Shown piece by piece: positions 37,626 through 46,335 of a stretch of DNA of 64,000 nt (the stretch's first letter is position 1; the number at the start of each line of letters is the position of its first letter). The notes below the pieces were generated by a model. That model was given only the letters and a program-made list of their open reading frames with translations. It made no database searches and was not told the origin of the DNA. Where the stretch lies: NCBI RefSeq assembly GCF_000279145.1, contig NC_018178.1, positions 1,736,001 through 1,800,000 of the forward strand, written 5' to 3'. Source of the stretch: Melioribacter roseus P3M-2 (GTDB lineage: Bacteria; Bacteroidota; Ignavibacteria; Ignavibacteriales; Melioribacteraceae). Made by a program: the position numbers and the translations under genes.

Positions 37626-39746
37626 TTAATCTACTATTTTGCCGGCTTTCAATTCGTCGGCTATTCTTTTGGCTTTATAGACTTTGTCGATTGAATGAAC
37701 TATTGCTCTAACATCGACCGCAACGCATCTGTTGTTATGCGGCATATAAATGAAGTTGCCTACAATACTGTCCATATTGCCGTCGAAAGCTAGACCTACA
37801 ACTTCTTTGTTTTTGTTAATGATGGCGCTGCCCGAATTGCCGCCTACTATGTCATTGGTCGAAATGAAATTCAAAGGAGTCGACATATCGAAATCGTCGG
37901 GCAAATGCGTCCATATTTCGTGCAGGCTCCACGGATATTCTTTGTTGAACGAGTACCATCTGTCGTACAATCCGTAAAACGTTGTAAAGAGAGGAGCTTT
38001 TGTGCCGTTATAATCGAAGCTTGCAAGTTTGCCGTCGCTTATTCTTAGCGTAAAATTTGCGTCGGGCGGAATCGATGTGCCGTAAATTTTGAAGATTACC
38101 TGCCCGAGCATATCGTCGTAAATTTCCGTCGTGTTGGAAATTTCTTCCGCTTTTTCTCTCAAGTCTTTCAGTTGTTCCTGGCTCTCTTTAATAAAGACGA
38201 TTAACGGGTCGCCGGAATTGAGGATTGCATCGGCGCCTTCTTTGGCAAGCTCGATAACTTTATCTCTGTCGTCGATAATTGAGTTTTTCAACAAATATTC
38301 GGCGGCGTCTTTGCCTTTATTGTTTCCGAAAAGACTGCGGATGTAATTGTCGTCGTCGCCCAATTGCATTCTCATAAAATCAGCCCAAACGGCAAGTTTG
38401 GTATTCTCGATCAGATTATCCAATTCTTCCGGATAAAGACTTTGAATCGTAGAATCAAGTTTGTCGCCTTTATAATCGGGCAGTCTTTCTTCTTCCGGCT
38501 TTTGAAGCTCGTTGGCAAAATCAACGAGTTTTTGCGCTATCGAAAAATATTGAGGCGTAAAACGGCGGTTTATCGTATAAGCCATAATTTTCGGGCCGTA
38601 TTGACGCAATTCTGTTTGAGTCTTTTCGATGTTTTCCCAGATAGTTCCGTATTTTTCTTTCAGTTCGGGATTGTTCCATACAGCTTCCTGAAGTTTTCTC
38701 TGGAAGTCCTTTTTGCGTGCCATCAAATAGGGATCGGAAAGACCTTTGTAAATTGAAGTAATGACTTTTTGAGCGTTGCCTATGTTAACGCGGATATCTT
38801 CGAATTCTTCGGCTCTTTCGGGCGCGACGGTTTTCAGTTTTTCGAGTTCATTGTAGTAAGTGTCGTAAACGAAAGCGTATCCTCTGTAAACTACGTCGCG
38901 GATATATTCGAGCTGGGCTACCGTTTTGAGGCGCTGCGTGGAACCCGGATTGCCGACGGTAAAGATCGGTTCGTTCGGATCGATGCCGTTTAGAGTGAAT
39001 TTGAAGAAATGCTCCGGTTGAACGGGCTTGCCGTTTTCGTAAGCGCGGTAGAGCGTAAAGTCGAGATTGTAACGGGGATATGTAAAATTATCGAAGTCGC
39101 CCCCGAAATATGCAATTTGCATTTCGGGCGCGAAAACCAGTCGAATGTCGTCATAGCGTTTGTAACCGTAGAGAGAAAATTTGGCGCCGTTGAAAAGCGA
39201 TACCACCTGAGCTCTCAAACCGGTTTCCTTTTCGAGGTTTTCAGTCAGTTCTTTGATTTTTTCTTCTTTGTTCTTTGCTTTTTCATCGGCGGTTTCGCCT
39301 GTTTCCGCAGCGGCTTGAACTTCTTCGGTAACGTCTTTAATGAAAACCAACTGATCGGCGTAGTAATTCGGAATTCTAATTTCGTCTTCCAGGGTTTCCG
39401 CAAAAAAGCCGTCGGCAATTAAATCTTTTTCTTTAGTCGACAATTCTTCCAGTACCCGGCGTGCGCAGTGATGATTTGTCATGATTAAACCGTCGGCTGA
39501 CACGAACGACGCCGTACAGCCGGGCAGTCTCAGCGCCGAAAGTCGTACGTCTTCAAACCACTCTTCGTTTGTTTCGAGTCCGTAGGCTTCTTTGAAATGT
39601 TCCACGGGAGGATAGTCGAACGACCACATTTTACCAGTGTCGAATTTCTGTGACTTTACTGTGTCGAGGTCGATTTGCGCGTTAATATTGAAAGCAAATG
39701 CGGTAAATGTAATTAGTAAAAATATTCGATTGATAAATTTTTTCAT
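37626..39746 (-). CDS. S46 family dipeptidyl peptidase, DPP7-like, copy 2
   Basis: About 706 residues. Start 39746 is chosen because GGGTGA precedes it and MKKFINRIFLLITF begins a signal peptide; the longer frame to 39779 has no such support. Catalytic His lies in ASFVSADGLIMTNHHCA and Ser in DIVGGNSGSAIIN; VGLAFDGN carries Gly at the DPP7-type S1 position. It is a full-length paralogue of the 35415-37541 gene, separated by a terminator, so the two may be expressed independently. Two peptidases of one class next to each other suggest peptide-based nutrition or envelope protein turnover. Confidence 0.93.
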   Translation of the reverse strand: MKKFINRIFLLITFTAFAFNINAQIDLDTVKSQKFDTGKMWSFDYPPVEHFKEAYGLETNEEWFEDVRLSALRLPGCTASFVSADGLIMTNHHCARRVLEELSTKEKDLIADGFFAETLEDEIRIPNYYADQLVFIKDVTEEVQAAAETGETADEKAKNKEEKIKELTENLEKETGLRAQVVSLFNGAKFSLYGYKRYDDIRLVFAPEMQIAYFGGDFDNFTYPRYNLDFTLYRAYENGKPVQPEHFFKFTLNGIDPNEPIFTVGNPGSTQRLKTVAQLEYIRDVVYRGYAFVYDTYYNELEKLKTVAPERAEEFEDIRVNIGNAQKVITSIYKGLSDPYLMARKKDFQRKLQEAVWNNPELKEKYGTIWENIEKTQTELRQYGPKIMAYTINRRFTPQYFSIAQKLVDFANELQKPEEERLPDYKGDKLDSTIQSLYPEELDNLIENTKLAVWADFMRMQLGDDDNYIRSLFGNNKGKDAAEYLLKNSIIDDRDKVIELAKEGADAILNSGDPLIVFIKESQEQLKDLREKAEEISNTTEIYDDMLGQVIFKIYGTSIPPDANFTLRISDGKLASFDYNGTKAPLFTTFYGLYDRWYSFNKEYPWSLHEIWTHLPDDFDMSTPLNFISTNDIVGGNSGSAIINKNKEVVGLAFDGNMDSIVGNFIYMPHNNRCVAVDVRAIVHSIDKVYKAKRIADELKAGKIVD

Positions 39747-39837
39747 CGGTTCACCCAAATTTATTATTGCTGTTATCAAAAAATAAGACAGTTAATATTT
39801 ATAACCAAAGATGAAATGATAAAGTTTGGAATTGAGT

Positions 39838-39951
39838 TAGGGAATAGGGGTTAGGGATCGGGGATTAGGGGTTAGGGAGTTCAACGTTCGTCGTTTGGGA
39901 GTTCAAGGTTAGGTGTGTGCTTAGGGATTAGGGATCAGGGGTTAGGGATTA
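39838..39951 (+). repeat. GGG-tract arrays with G-quadruplex potential
   Basis: 39838-39877 holds six G3-4 runs spaced by 3-4 bases (TTAGGGAATAGGGGTTAGGG and similar units), and 39921-39951 holds four more. Both satisfy the G3N1-7 quadruplex pattern on the plus strand. Between them (39876-39911) is a reversed fragment of the GTTGAAC repeat family (GAGTTCAACGTTCGTCG). There is no gene in 39747-40617. Confidence 0.75.
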
Positions 39952-40009
39952 GTAATTCTTGGTTGATGTATAATATTCGATTGTTTCTGGCGTTTAAGAT
40001 GAACCTGTT

Positions 40010-40560
40010 TTTTAACGAAGAACTTAGAACGCCAGCACTCCCGCACACCCGAACAACGAACCTGCCTACCGGCAGGCAGGCGCCAGAACTCCCGTACGCT
40101 CCCGTCTTTGCGAGGAGTGAGCTTTATGCGAGCGACGAAGCAAACTCACATGAATGTGTGAGATTACTTCGTCCCGCTAAAGCGGGTCTCGTAATGACAT
40201 TACGGACATAAGTAAGTCTTTGCGAACGAGCGGAGCGAGTGAAGCAAACTCAAATTAAACAGTTGAGCGCCAAGGTCGCAAAGGACACAGTTTTTCTGAG
40301 TTCGCCAAAACTAATGAAGATAATATGACGCACTGTCTTTCTGAGCCCCGTTTTAACGGGCAAAGAATCTCTGAATACGATATGCATGCTGATAAAAAAG
40401 AACTGACAGATTTTTCGTCATCCCGCCAAAAGCGTGATTCACTCTGAGCAGCTACTTTCATCATAATGACAAATATCGGGAAACAATCTTTGCCAACAAG
40501 CGTTCCCTACGATGCACATTATGAACAATTATCTCGTCTTTGCGTGGATAGGGCAAAGCA
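40010..40560. repeat. mosaic of dispersed intergenic repeats
   Basis: Contains pieces of several families found elsewhere in the window: GAAGAACTTAGAACGCCAGCACTCCC near 40016; GTCTTTGCGAGGAG...GACGAAGCAAAC and CGTCCCGCTAAAGCGGG hairpins at about 40110-40195; GAGCGCCAAGGTCGCAAAGGACAC near 40265; and GAGCCCCGTTTTAACGGGC near 40344. A CTGCCTACCGGCAGGCAG palindrome lies at about 40063-40080. Open frames here are repeat-derived and are not called. Confidence 0.6.
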
Positions 40561-40617
40561 AACTCTTCTGAATGAATCTGGTCGTATAGGATAAGTTTGC
40601 AGGTTTCGTTCGAGCGG

Positions 40618-40902
40618 TTAAATAAAAATATCCTTCGAAAAAGAGGGGGAAAGATTGCGCTCTTCCTTTGCGTCGCCGCACAAGCTGCATTTTTTGACGT
40701 AGAAAATAACAGGCTCTTCGTCTTCGTAAACGGGAATAAAATTTACTATCGAATAACAATGTCTGCACTGGATTATATGATGCGTAACGGTTTTACTGTT
40801 GCAGGCGGGACACATAAATCCAAGCGCTTCGGCTTCTTCGATTGATCCTGCCGGGAAAACGCTGCCGCAGCCCGAATTGTTGCATACAATTAATAATTTC
40901 AA
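40618..40902 (-). CDS. small zinc-ribbon-like protein of unknown function
   Basis: A 94-residue protein. Cysteine pairs suggest two metal sites: CNNSGC with CPAC (about 7-36), and CRHC with CSLC (about 47-76). It begins MKLLIVCNNSGCGSVFPAG and has no signal peptide. I do not recognise a named family. The gene sits alone between a repeat mosaic and the S9 peptidase, transcribed away from the latter. An origin as a real gene is supported by the ordered Cys pattern and normal codon use. Confidence 0.6.
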   Translation of the reverse strand: MKLLIVCNNSGCGSVFPAGSIEEAEALGFMCPACNSKTVTHHIIQCRHCYSIVNFIPVYEDEEPVIFYVKKCSLCGDAKEERNLSPSFSKDIFI

Positions 40903-41085
40903 TATGTCTTATCCGGAAATTTTAATCGCTCCATCAAATATATTCCAAATAAAATATTACATCTATGCCAAAATTTATCACGGCATAAAATCGGTAGAAA
41001 AAGCGAACGATTATGTAATTTCTTGTTCCATTTCCTTCCGGCTTTTTATAATTTAAAAGCGGTGAAATTACAAAATGGAGTCGTC

Positions 41086-43119
41086 ATGAAAAGTGTTGCA
41101 AGAACATTATTAATATTGGCAATAACGGCGCTTGCGGTTACGGCGCAAAAGAGAGCAATGACCGCGGAAGATTTATGGGCGATGAAACGAATCGGAAGTT
41201 TCGACCTTTCGCCCGACGGTTCGCTGATTGCATTCGACGTTACGACCTACGACATCAATCAAAACAAAGGCAATACGGATATTTATCTTGTTAATTCCGA
41301 CGGCACAAATTTGCGTCCGTTAAAAGCTACGCCGGAAAACGAGAGCGCTCCGAAGTTCTCGCCCGACGGCAAATCGATAGCTTACGAATATAAAGGTCAG
41401 ATATGGTTGTGCGATTTAAACGGCGGAAACGACAGGCAATTGACAGACATTTATACCGGCGCTTCGGGTATGGTCTGGTCGAAAGACGGAAAGAAAATTT
41501 TGTTTGTTTCGGAAGTCTATCCCGATTGTCCCGACCAGAACTGCAACGAACAAAGAGATCAACAAAAAGAGGAAAGCAAAGTAAAAGCCAGGATGATTAC
41601 CGAATTGATGTTCCGTTCATGGAATCGCTGGCGGGGCGAAAAAAGGAGCCACCTCTTTTTGTACGACCTCGACAAAAACGAATATTATGACTTGATACAG
41701 GGCAGCAAATCCGACGTGCCGCCCGTCGATCTTGGAAGCGTTCAGGATTATACGTTTTCGCCCGACGGCAAAGAAGTCGCATTTGTAATGAATACGGATA
41801 AAATGCCGGCAATCAGCACGAACAACGACGTTTTTGTAATCAATCTCGAAGACGTGAAAAAAGGAACTCCGGCGCCGTATAAAAAAATATCCGTCAGTCA
41901 GGGAAACGATAATCAACCGGTCTATTCGCCGGACGGAAAATTTATCGCTTTCAGATCGATGAAACGCGCAGGTTTCGAAGCCGACAAACAAAACATAATG
42001 ATTTATAACAGAGCCTCGGGTTCGTTGACCAATATTACCGAAAAGATCGATCTTTCAGCGGGACAGATTGTCTGGTCGCCCGACGGAAAATATATCTATT
42101 TCGACGCCGCCAACGAAATTTACAATTCTGTTTATCGTGTTAACGTTTCGAACGGAAATCTTTTGATGTTCGTAAAAGACGGCGTTAACAATTCGATGAT
42201 AATTTCGAAAGACGGAGAAGAAATTTTCTTCAAACGCCAGAAAACCACAATGCCCTACGAAATATTCGCGCTTAAAACCAACGGCGGCGGCATAAGAAAA
42301 ATAACCGATATCAACGGCGAATTGCTCGCCGGCATCGAGTTCAACGAGCCGGAGACTTTCAGGAGCGAGGGAGCCGAAGGCGCCAAAGTACAATCGATAT
42401 TAATAAAGCCGCCTTTCTTCGACCCGAATAAAAAATATCCTCTGTTGTTTTTAATACACGGCGGACCGCAGGGACATTGGTCGGACGATTTTCATTATCG
42501 CTGGAATCTTCAGATGTTCGCCGCCGGAGGTTATGTGGTTGTAGCGCCGAATCCGAGAGGCAGCACAGGATACGGACAAAAATTCGTCGATGAAATCTCA
42601 GGCGACTGGGGCGGCAAAGTTTATATCGATTTGATGAACGCTTATGATTATGCGCTCGATAATTATAAATTCATCGACTATAAAAATACATTCGCAGCGG
42701 GAGCTTCGTACGGCGGTTATATGATTAACTGGATTCTCGGGCATACGGACAGATTCAACGCGCTTGTTTGTCACGCCGGAGTTTTCAACCTGGAAAGCAT
42801 GTACGGGACGACCGAAGAGCTGTGGTTCCCCGAATGGGAATTCAAAGGAACGCCGTGGACGAACAGACCGTTATACGAACTCTGGTCGCCGCACAGATAT
42901 GCCGATAAATTTAAAACTCCCACGCTCGTAATCCACGGAGCAAACGATTTCCGCGTGCCGGAAGGACAGGCGTTCGAACTATTTACAACTCTGCAAAGGA
43001 AAGGCGTACCGAGCAAATTTCTCTATTTCCCCGACGAATACCATTTTGTAACGAAGCCTCAGAATGCATTATTGTGGTGGAAAACAATCTTTGATTGGCT
43101 CGACGAATATAAAAAATAA
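41086..43119 (+). CDS. S9 family prolyl oligopeptidase-type peptidase (secreted)
   Basis: About 677 residues. ATG at 41086 is chosen because GGAG precedes it and a signal peptide (ending near VTAQ) begins there. The N-terminal part is a seven-bladed propeller with repeated FSPDGK-type strands (LSPDGSLIAF, FSPDGKSIAY, WSKDGKKILF, FSPDGKEVAF, YSPDGKFIAF, WSPDGKYIYF). The C-terminal alpha/beta-hydrolase domain has Ser in GASYGGYMINW, Asp in HGANDFRVP and His in DEYHFV. It resembles DPP4/acylaminoacyl-peptidase-like S9C enzymes and would cleave short peptides in the periplasm. Confidence 0.94.
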   Translation: MKSVARTLLILAITALAVTAQKRAMTAEDLWAMKRIGSFDLSPDGSLIAFDVTTYDINQNKGNTDIYLVNSDGTNLRPLKATPENESAPKFSPDGKSIAYEYKGQIWLCDLNGGNDRQLTDIYTGASGMVWSKDGKKILFVSEVYPDCPDQNCNEQRDQQKEESKVKARMITELMFRSWNRWRGEKRSHLFLYDLDKNEYYDLIQGSKSDVPPVDLGSVQDYTFSPDGKEVAFVMNTDKMPAISTNNDVFVINLEDVKKGTPAPYKKISVSQGNDNQPVYSPDGKFIAFRSMKRAGFEADKQNIMIYNRASGSLTNITEKIDLSAGQIVWSPDGKYIYFDAANEIYNSVYRVNVSNGNLLMFVKDGVNNSMIISKDGEEIFFKRQKTTMPYEIFALKTNGGGIRKITDINGELLAGIEFNEPETFRSEGAEGAKVQSILIKPPFFDPNKKYPLLFLIHGGPQGHWSDDFHYRWNLQMFAAGGYVVVAPNPRGSTGYGQKFVDEISGDWGGKVYIDLMNAYDYALDNYKFIDYKNTFAAGASYGGYMINWILGHTDRFNALVCHAGVFNLESMYGTTEELWFPEWEFKGTPWTNRPLYELWSPHRYADKFKTPTLVIHGANDFRVPEGQAFELFTTLQRKGVPSKFLYFPDEYHFVTKPQNALLWWKTIFDWLDEYKK

Positions 43120-43131
43120 GGAGGGAATAAA

Positions 43132-43470
43132 ATGAGTTATGAAATTGACGATATAACAAAGGAATTCGATACGCCGGAAAAAGTAACGGAAGGCGAAAAA
43201 GTTGTTGAAGAAAAATTGTGGGAAAAACTGGAGCGCGTCGGCAAGAAAATTAGTTTTGCAAAAGACATTAAAGCGCTGTACAAATACATGACCGATCCGA
43301 ACGTTTCGTGGTACAGGAAGTCGATCGTGGTGGGAGCGTTGATCTATTTCATCTCGCCCATCGATACGGTTCCCGACCTGGCTCCGTTGATCGGCTATCT
43401 CGACGACCTAGGAGTAATAACAGCCGTGTTAAAATTTTTGGGACACGAGTTGATGAGTTATTATGAATAA
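43132..43470 (+). CDS. DUF1232/YkvA family membrane protein
   Basis: A 112-residue protein. The DUF1232 core (ALYKYMTDPNVSWYRKSIVV, then ISPIDTVPDLAPLIGYLDDLGV) is complete, with a short hydrophobic segment. The function of the family is unknown. It starts 12 bases after the S9 peptidase stop with an AGGAGGG box. The last 75 or so bases plus its 3' flank are duplicated 2288 bases downstream, leaving the pseudogene piece at 45672-45758. Confidence 0.88.
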   Translation: MSYEIDDITKEFDTPEKVTEGEKVVEEKLWEKLERVGKKISFAKDIKALYKYMTDPNVSWYRKSIVVGALIYFISPIDTVPDLAPLIGYLDDLGVITAVLKFLGHELMSYYE

Positions 43471-43800
43471 AAGTTATTAAAAAGGCGCATGTTATAAATC
43501 ATAACCGGCATTCTGCGGGATTCGGCGTTATTGAGCGGGGGTGTTATATAATCCGGTATAGCATAGTTCCGTGAGAATCCTGATATAACCGGGACGACAG
43601 AAGAATCTTTAAGTAAAAAATGATGAATTGCGCCGTTAAAGCGGGACTCGTCAATTATCGTAAAAAAAATTTGTAGTAGAAAATTTTTTTCTTGACATAC
43701 CCCCCCCCATTTAATATTTTTATATCAAAGGAAAGGTTATTTTAATATTTTAATATTAGAGGGCCGAAATGACTTTTCTAGAGGGCTTGAAAATCAGAAG
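43397..43800 (+). repeat. direct repeat around the cargo promoter, copy 1
   Basis: About 400 bases, from the last part of the DUF1232 gene through a GC-hairpin mosaic and the poly-C promoter to the first codons of a leader frame (MTFLEGLKIRR). It recurs at 45685-46090 with few differences. No gene lies between 43471 and 43768; there are repeat-family fragments (CCGGGACGACAGAAGAATC at about 43590). Confidence 0.85.
43692..43720 (+). promoter_or_regulatory. poly-C promoter, locus 2 (C9, spacer 17)
   Basis: TTGACA (43692-43697), then a C9 tract (43700-43708), then TATTTT (43715-43720). The spacer is exactly 17 bases, the optimum for a housekeeping promoter. It lies about 225 bases upstream of the lipoprotein gene at 43947. 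Compare C6 (17148) and C10 (45980). Confidence 0.65.
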
Positions 43801-44023
43801 GATTCCATTAGTAAGACAATATGATCAAATCGATTATTGGTCTACCTTATTTTATTATAAAATCACAAAACGGATGCATACAAGATTACTACTTTTGATT
43901 TTTATAAGGAATAATAATTTCTTTAACATTAATAAATGGAGGGTATATGAAAGGAATGATTTATTTTCCCTCAAAAGTTATCTCTTTGATATTTACTATA
44001 ACTTTTATTTTAACTTTATCTAA
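43769..44023 (+). CDS. possible leader open reading frame, copy 1
   Basis: An 84-codon frame beginning MTFLEGLKIRR, just after AGAGGGC and downstream of the poly-C promoter. The first 11 codons are repeated at 46058 with only synonymous changes (CTA to CTC, AGG to AGA), after which the two copies diverge. It overlaps the start of the lipoprotein gene in another frame. It could be a short translated leader; the rest of the frame is probably non-coding. Confidence 0.25.
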   Translation: MTFLEGLKIRRIPLVRQYDQIDYWSTLFYYKITKRMHTRLLLLIFIRNNNFFNINKWRVYERNDLFSLKSYLFDIYYNFYFNFI

Positions 44024-45053
44024 TTGTACGAATGAACAACCAACTCAACAGATAAACTTGCAAGAACAAAAGTTGTTGCACAAAATAGAAAATAAGAATA
44101 CTAACACTTACCATGATTCTACAAAAGTCGATACAATGAGAATACCAGATGACAATGGTAATTTTGTTATAGTAGAACCTCTAGCTCAAAGTTCATGCAT
44201 TAAAGATGTTGATTATTGGATATTTGAAAAATATATTCCTGTACCAGATAAGATAGTAGGAATATGGCCGACGGAAGAAAGATGGAGTAATGTGGAAAGA
44301 ATAAAAGAATTAAAAGAAAAATGGGGATTTAATTATATTTTTACAACGTTGGGAAGCTACTATGATAATTGTTTATCAGCAGGATATTTACCAGATCATA
44401 TGCTAGGTGGTGGTATTGATGTCTACAGTGGGGGATATAGCCAATATATACAGTCCAGACCTGCACTATGGGGATACTATACGGACGAGCCGGTTACGAA
44501 TCATGGCGCTGGTGCGCAATATCCTATGTCTACAGCTTATCAATGGTTTAAGCAAAATTATCCTAATTCATTATTTATTTCAGGTGAAACTACTCCTCTC
44601 ATGGCTAGCTTTATTATTGATTATATTGATATTATCTTTTGTACAAGATATTGTGTAGATGGTGATTACTTTTGTATATATCCCGATCAAAGGCCATTAT
44701 GGACAGATTTTAAAAATGCTTTTGAGGAAAAATTTTCTATGACTTGGATCGGTGCTCATAAAGATTTGAGCCAATATGATGATTTAATTGGGCATGCAAA
44801 AAATTTAGGATTAAAAGCTATATGGCTTTATCAATATCAAGACGATACTGATATTAGTTCTGATAATAATATTTCATCATTCGCTCTATATGCCTGGAAA
44901 TGGGGTTGGTTAAAGAGAGTTGAAAGAAAATGGATTTATACCTATGAATGTATCAACCAGAATCCTTGTGATTGCGATCCTTATTCATTAGGTGACGAAT
45001 GGATTTTAATAAATAAATATCCTACCCGGGAAACCCGAACAATTGATTATTAG
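43947..45053 (+). CDS. lipoprotein with glycoside hydrolase-like domain, function unknown
   Basis: A 368-residue protein. The N-terminus is a lipoprotein signal with lipobox LSNC (Cys about residue 27). The mature part contains KWGFNYIFTTLGSYYDN, then ALWGYYTDEP (about 165), SLFISGE and GLKAIWLYQYQDD, a pattern typical of TIM-barrel glycoside hydrolase-like proteins in which acidic residues end the strands (DEP, then GE). No specific family is recognised. The start follows GGAGG; a four-codon frame (MEGI) overlaps the start by ATGA. AT-rich compared with the flanks, it is the first gene behind the C9 promoter. Confidence 0.7.
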   Translation: MKGMIYFPSKVISLIFTITFILTLSNCTNEQPTQQINLQEQKLLHKIENKNTNTYHDSTKVDTMRIPDDNGNFVIVEPLAQSSCIKDVDYWIFEKYIPVPDKIVGIWPTEERWSNVERIKELKEKWGFNYIFTTLGSYYDNCLSAGYLPDHMLGGGIDVYSGGYSQYIQSRPALWGYYTDEPVTNHGAGAQYPMSTAYQWFKQNYPNSLFISGETTPLMASFIIDYIDIIFCTRYCVDGDYFCIYPDQRPLWTDFKNAFEEKFSMTWIGAHKDLSQYDDLIGHAKNLGLKAIWLYQYQDDTDISSDNNISSFALYAWKWGWLKRVERKWIYTYECINQNPCDCDPYSLGDEWILINKYPTRETRTIDY

Positions 45054-45067
45054 AATAGAGGGAAATA

Positions 45068-45643
45068 ATGATAATCATAAGCATTAAAAAAATATACCGA
45101 CTTATTCTCTGCTCTTTTTTATTATCAACAGCTTGCTACCCTCAGAATCATTCTCTCGGATTTAAAATCGAACCATTTTTATTCTTCAGTAAAACCGAAG
45201 GGACAGGCGCTTTTGCATACAAACAAAAAGATGAAACCGGAATTTATCTTACCAGTTTTTATTTATCCTACACTTATCATTTGTCAGAAATATTTTCGTC
45301 AAACACTGTAGCCGGATATTTATGGACAAATGAAGATAGATATAATGGTTTTGAAATAAATGAATTGGTTAATATAAATATTAAGAATAAAACTTATTTC
45401 ATAGCCGGCTTTGGTCTCCATTTTAATAAAGAAAATTATATAAGAGAATTCCATATTAAGAAAGTAATTATTCCTTTTGTTACCTTAGGAACAGGATTAA
45501 AATTTTCAGAATTATTAAAAGCAGAAATTCAATATCAAGTGCCAATTAATCGTGAATATAAAACAAGCGACTTTAATGGACCCGCATCCTATAGACTTTC
45601 TAAGCTGGTTAAGTTTAGTCTCGGTTTTGAATTGCCATTGTAA
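45068..45643 (+). CDS. putative outer-membrane beta-barrel or exported protein
   Basis: A 191-residue protein with an N-terminal signal region (LILCSFLLSTACYPQ; the Cys could make it a lipoprotein). The mature part consists of alternating polar and aromatic strands (GFKIEPFLFF, IYLTSFYLSYTYHL, YFIAGFGLHF, FSLGFELPL) and ends in an aromatic/Leu-rich strand, as in small outer-membrane barrels. I do not recognise a family. It follows the lipoprotein gene by 14 bases and shares its AT-rich composition, so they probably form one transcript. Confidence 0.6.
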   Translation: MIIISIKKIYRLILCSFLLSTACYPQNHSLGFKIEPFLFFSKTEGTGAFAYKQKDETGIYLTSFYLSYTYHLSEIFSSNTVAGYLWTNEDRYNGFEINELVNINIKNKTYFIAGFGLHFNKENYIREFHIKKVIIPFVTLGTGLKFSELLKAEIQYQVPINREYKTSDFNGPASYRLSKLVKFSLGFELPL

Positions 45644-45671
45644 TCTGATGGCTGTTTAAATCAGGTTAAGC

Positions 45672-45758
45672 GCCCTGATCGTCTATTTCGACTACTTAGG
45701 AGTAATAACAGCCGTGTTAAAATTTTTGGGACACGAGTTGATGAGTTATTATGAATAA
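45672..45758 (+). pseudogene. 3' fragment of the DUF1232 gene (duplication scar)
   Basis: Reads in frame as a diverged end of the DUF1232 protein (ALIVYFDYLGVITAVLKFLG...SYYE, stop at 45756). It has no start codon. It marks the left end of the second copy of the direct repeat, so the 2.29-kb segment was duplicated from within the DUF1232 gene. Confidence 0.85.
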
Positions 45759-46090
45759 AAGTTATTAAAAAGGCGCATGTTATAAATCATAACCGGCATT
45801 CTGCGGGATTCGGCGTTATTGAGCGGGCGTGTTATATAATCCGGCATAGCATAGTTCCGGGGGAATCCTGATTTAATCTGGACGACGGAAGAATCTTTAA
45901 GTAAAAAATGATGAATTGCGCCGTTAAAGAGGGACTCGTCAGTTATCGTAAAAAAAATTTAAAGTAGAAAATTTTTTTCTTGACATACCCCCCCCCCATT
46001 TAATATTTTTATATCAAAGGAAAGGTTATTTTAATATTTTAATATTAGAGGGCCAAAATGACTTTTCTCGAGGGCTTGAAAATCAGAAGA
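45685..46090 (+). repeat. direct repeat around the cargo promoter, copy 2
   Basis: Second copy of the element at 43397-43800, offset by 2288 bases (2289 after the C tract, which is one C longer). It includes the hairpin mosaic, promoter and leader-frame start. The gap 45759-46335 holds this repeat and leader sequence, with no further gene of confidence. Confidence 0.85.
45980..46009 (+). promoter_or_regulatory. poly-C promoter, locus 3 (C10, spacer 18)
   Basis: TTGACA (45980-45985), then a C10 tract (45988-45997), then TATTTT (46004-46009), spacer 18. The flanks are nearly identical to locus 2, so the tract length is the main difference between the two promoters. Confidence 0.65.
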
Positions 46091-46204
46091 CATCCATTAA
46101 TTAATAAGTTTGAACGAATAAATTATTACAGGTGTGAGGTATGTTTTTGCTCATTAACCTTTTACTTTAGTTTAATAATAAAATCCATGTTATTAATCAA
46201 ATAA
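46058..46204 (+). CDS. possible leader open reading frame, copy 2
   Basis: A 48-codon frame starting MTFLEGLKIRRHPLINK, preceded by AGAGGGCC. Its beginning is shared with 43769. It ends just before GGAGG and a three-codon frame (MNV). Coding status is uncertain; the long leader before 46336 may instead act as untranslated RNA. Confidence 0.25.
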   Translation: MTFLEGLKIRRHPLINKFERINYYRCEVCFCSLTFYFSLIIKSMLLIK

Positions 46205-46335
46205 GGAGGATGGTTTATGAATGTTTAATTGCGGCTGGTAAACCGTATACCGTAACTTAAATGTATATTCCACTTGACTTAAAGTGAGAGCAAAATGAAG
46301 TTACATGTCCGTCAGGAATTTTTAGTGGAGTTATT

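Noticed and set aside
40063-40080. CTGCCTACCGGCAGGCAG palindrome as an integration site
   Set aside because: There is no integrase, tRNA or duplication nearby; it is better explained as one more repeat hairpin.
39915-40211. 98-codon open frame between the S46 and zinc-ribbon genes
   Set aside because: It is made of the dispersed repeat families, and its translation (TRTTNLPTGRQAPELPYAPV) reflects the repeats.
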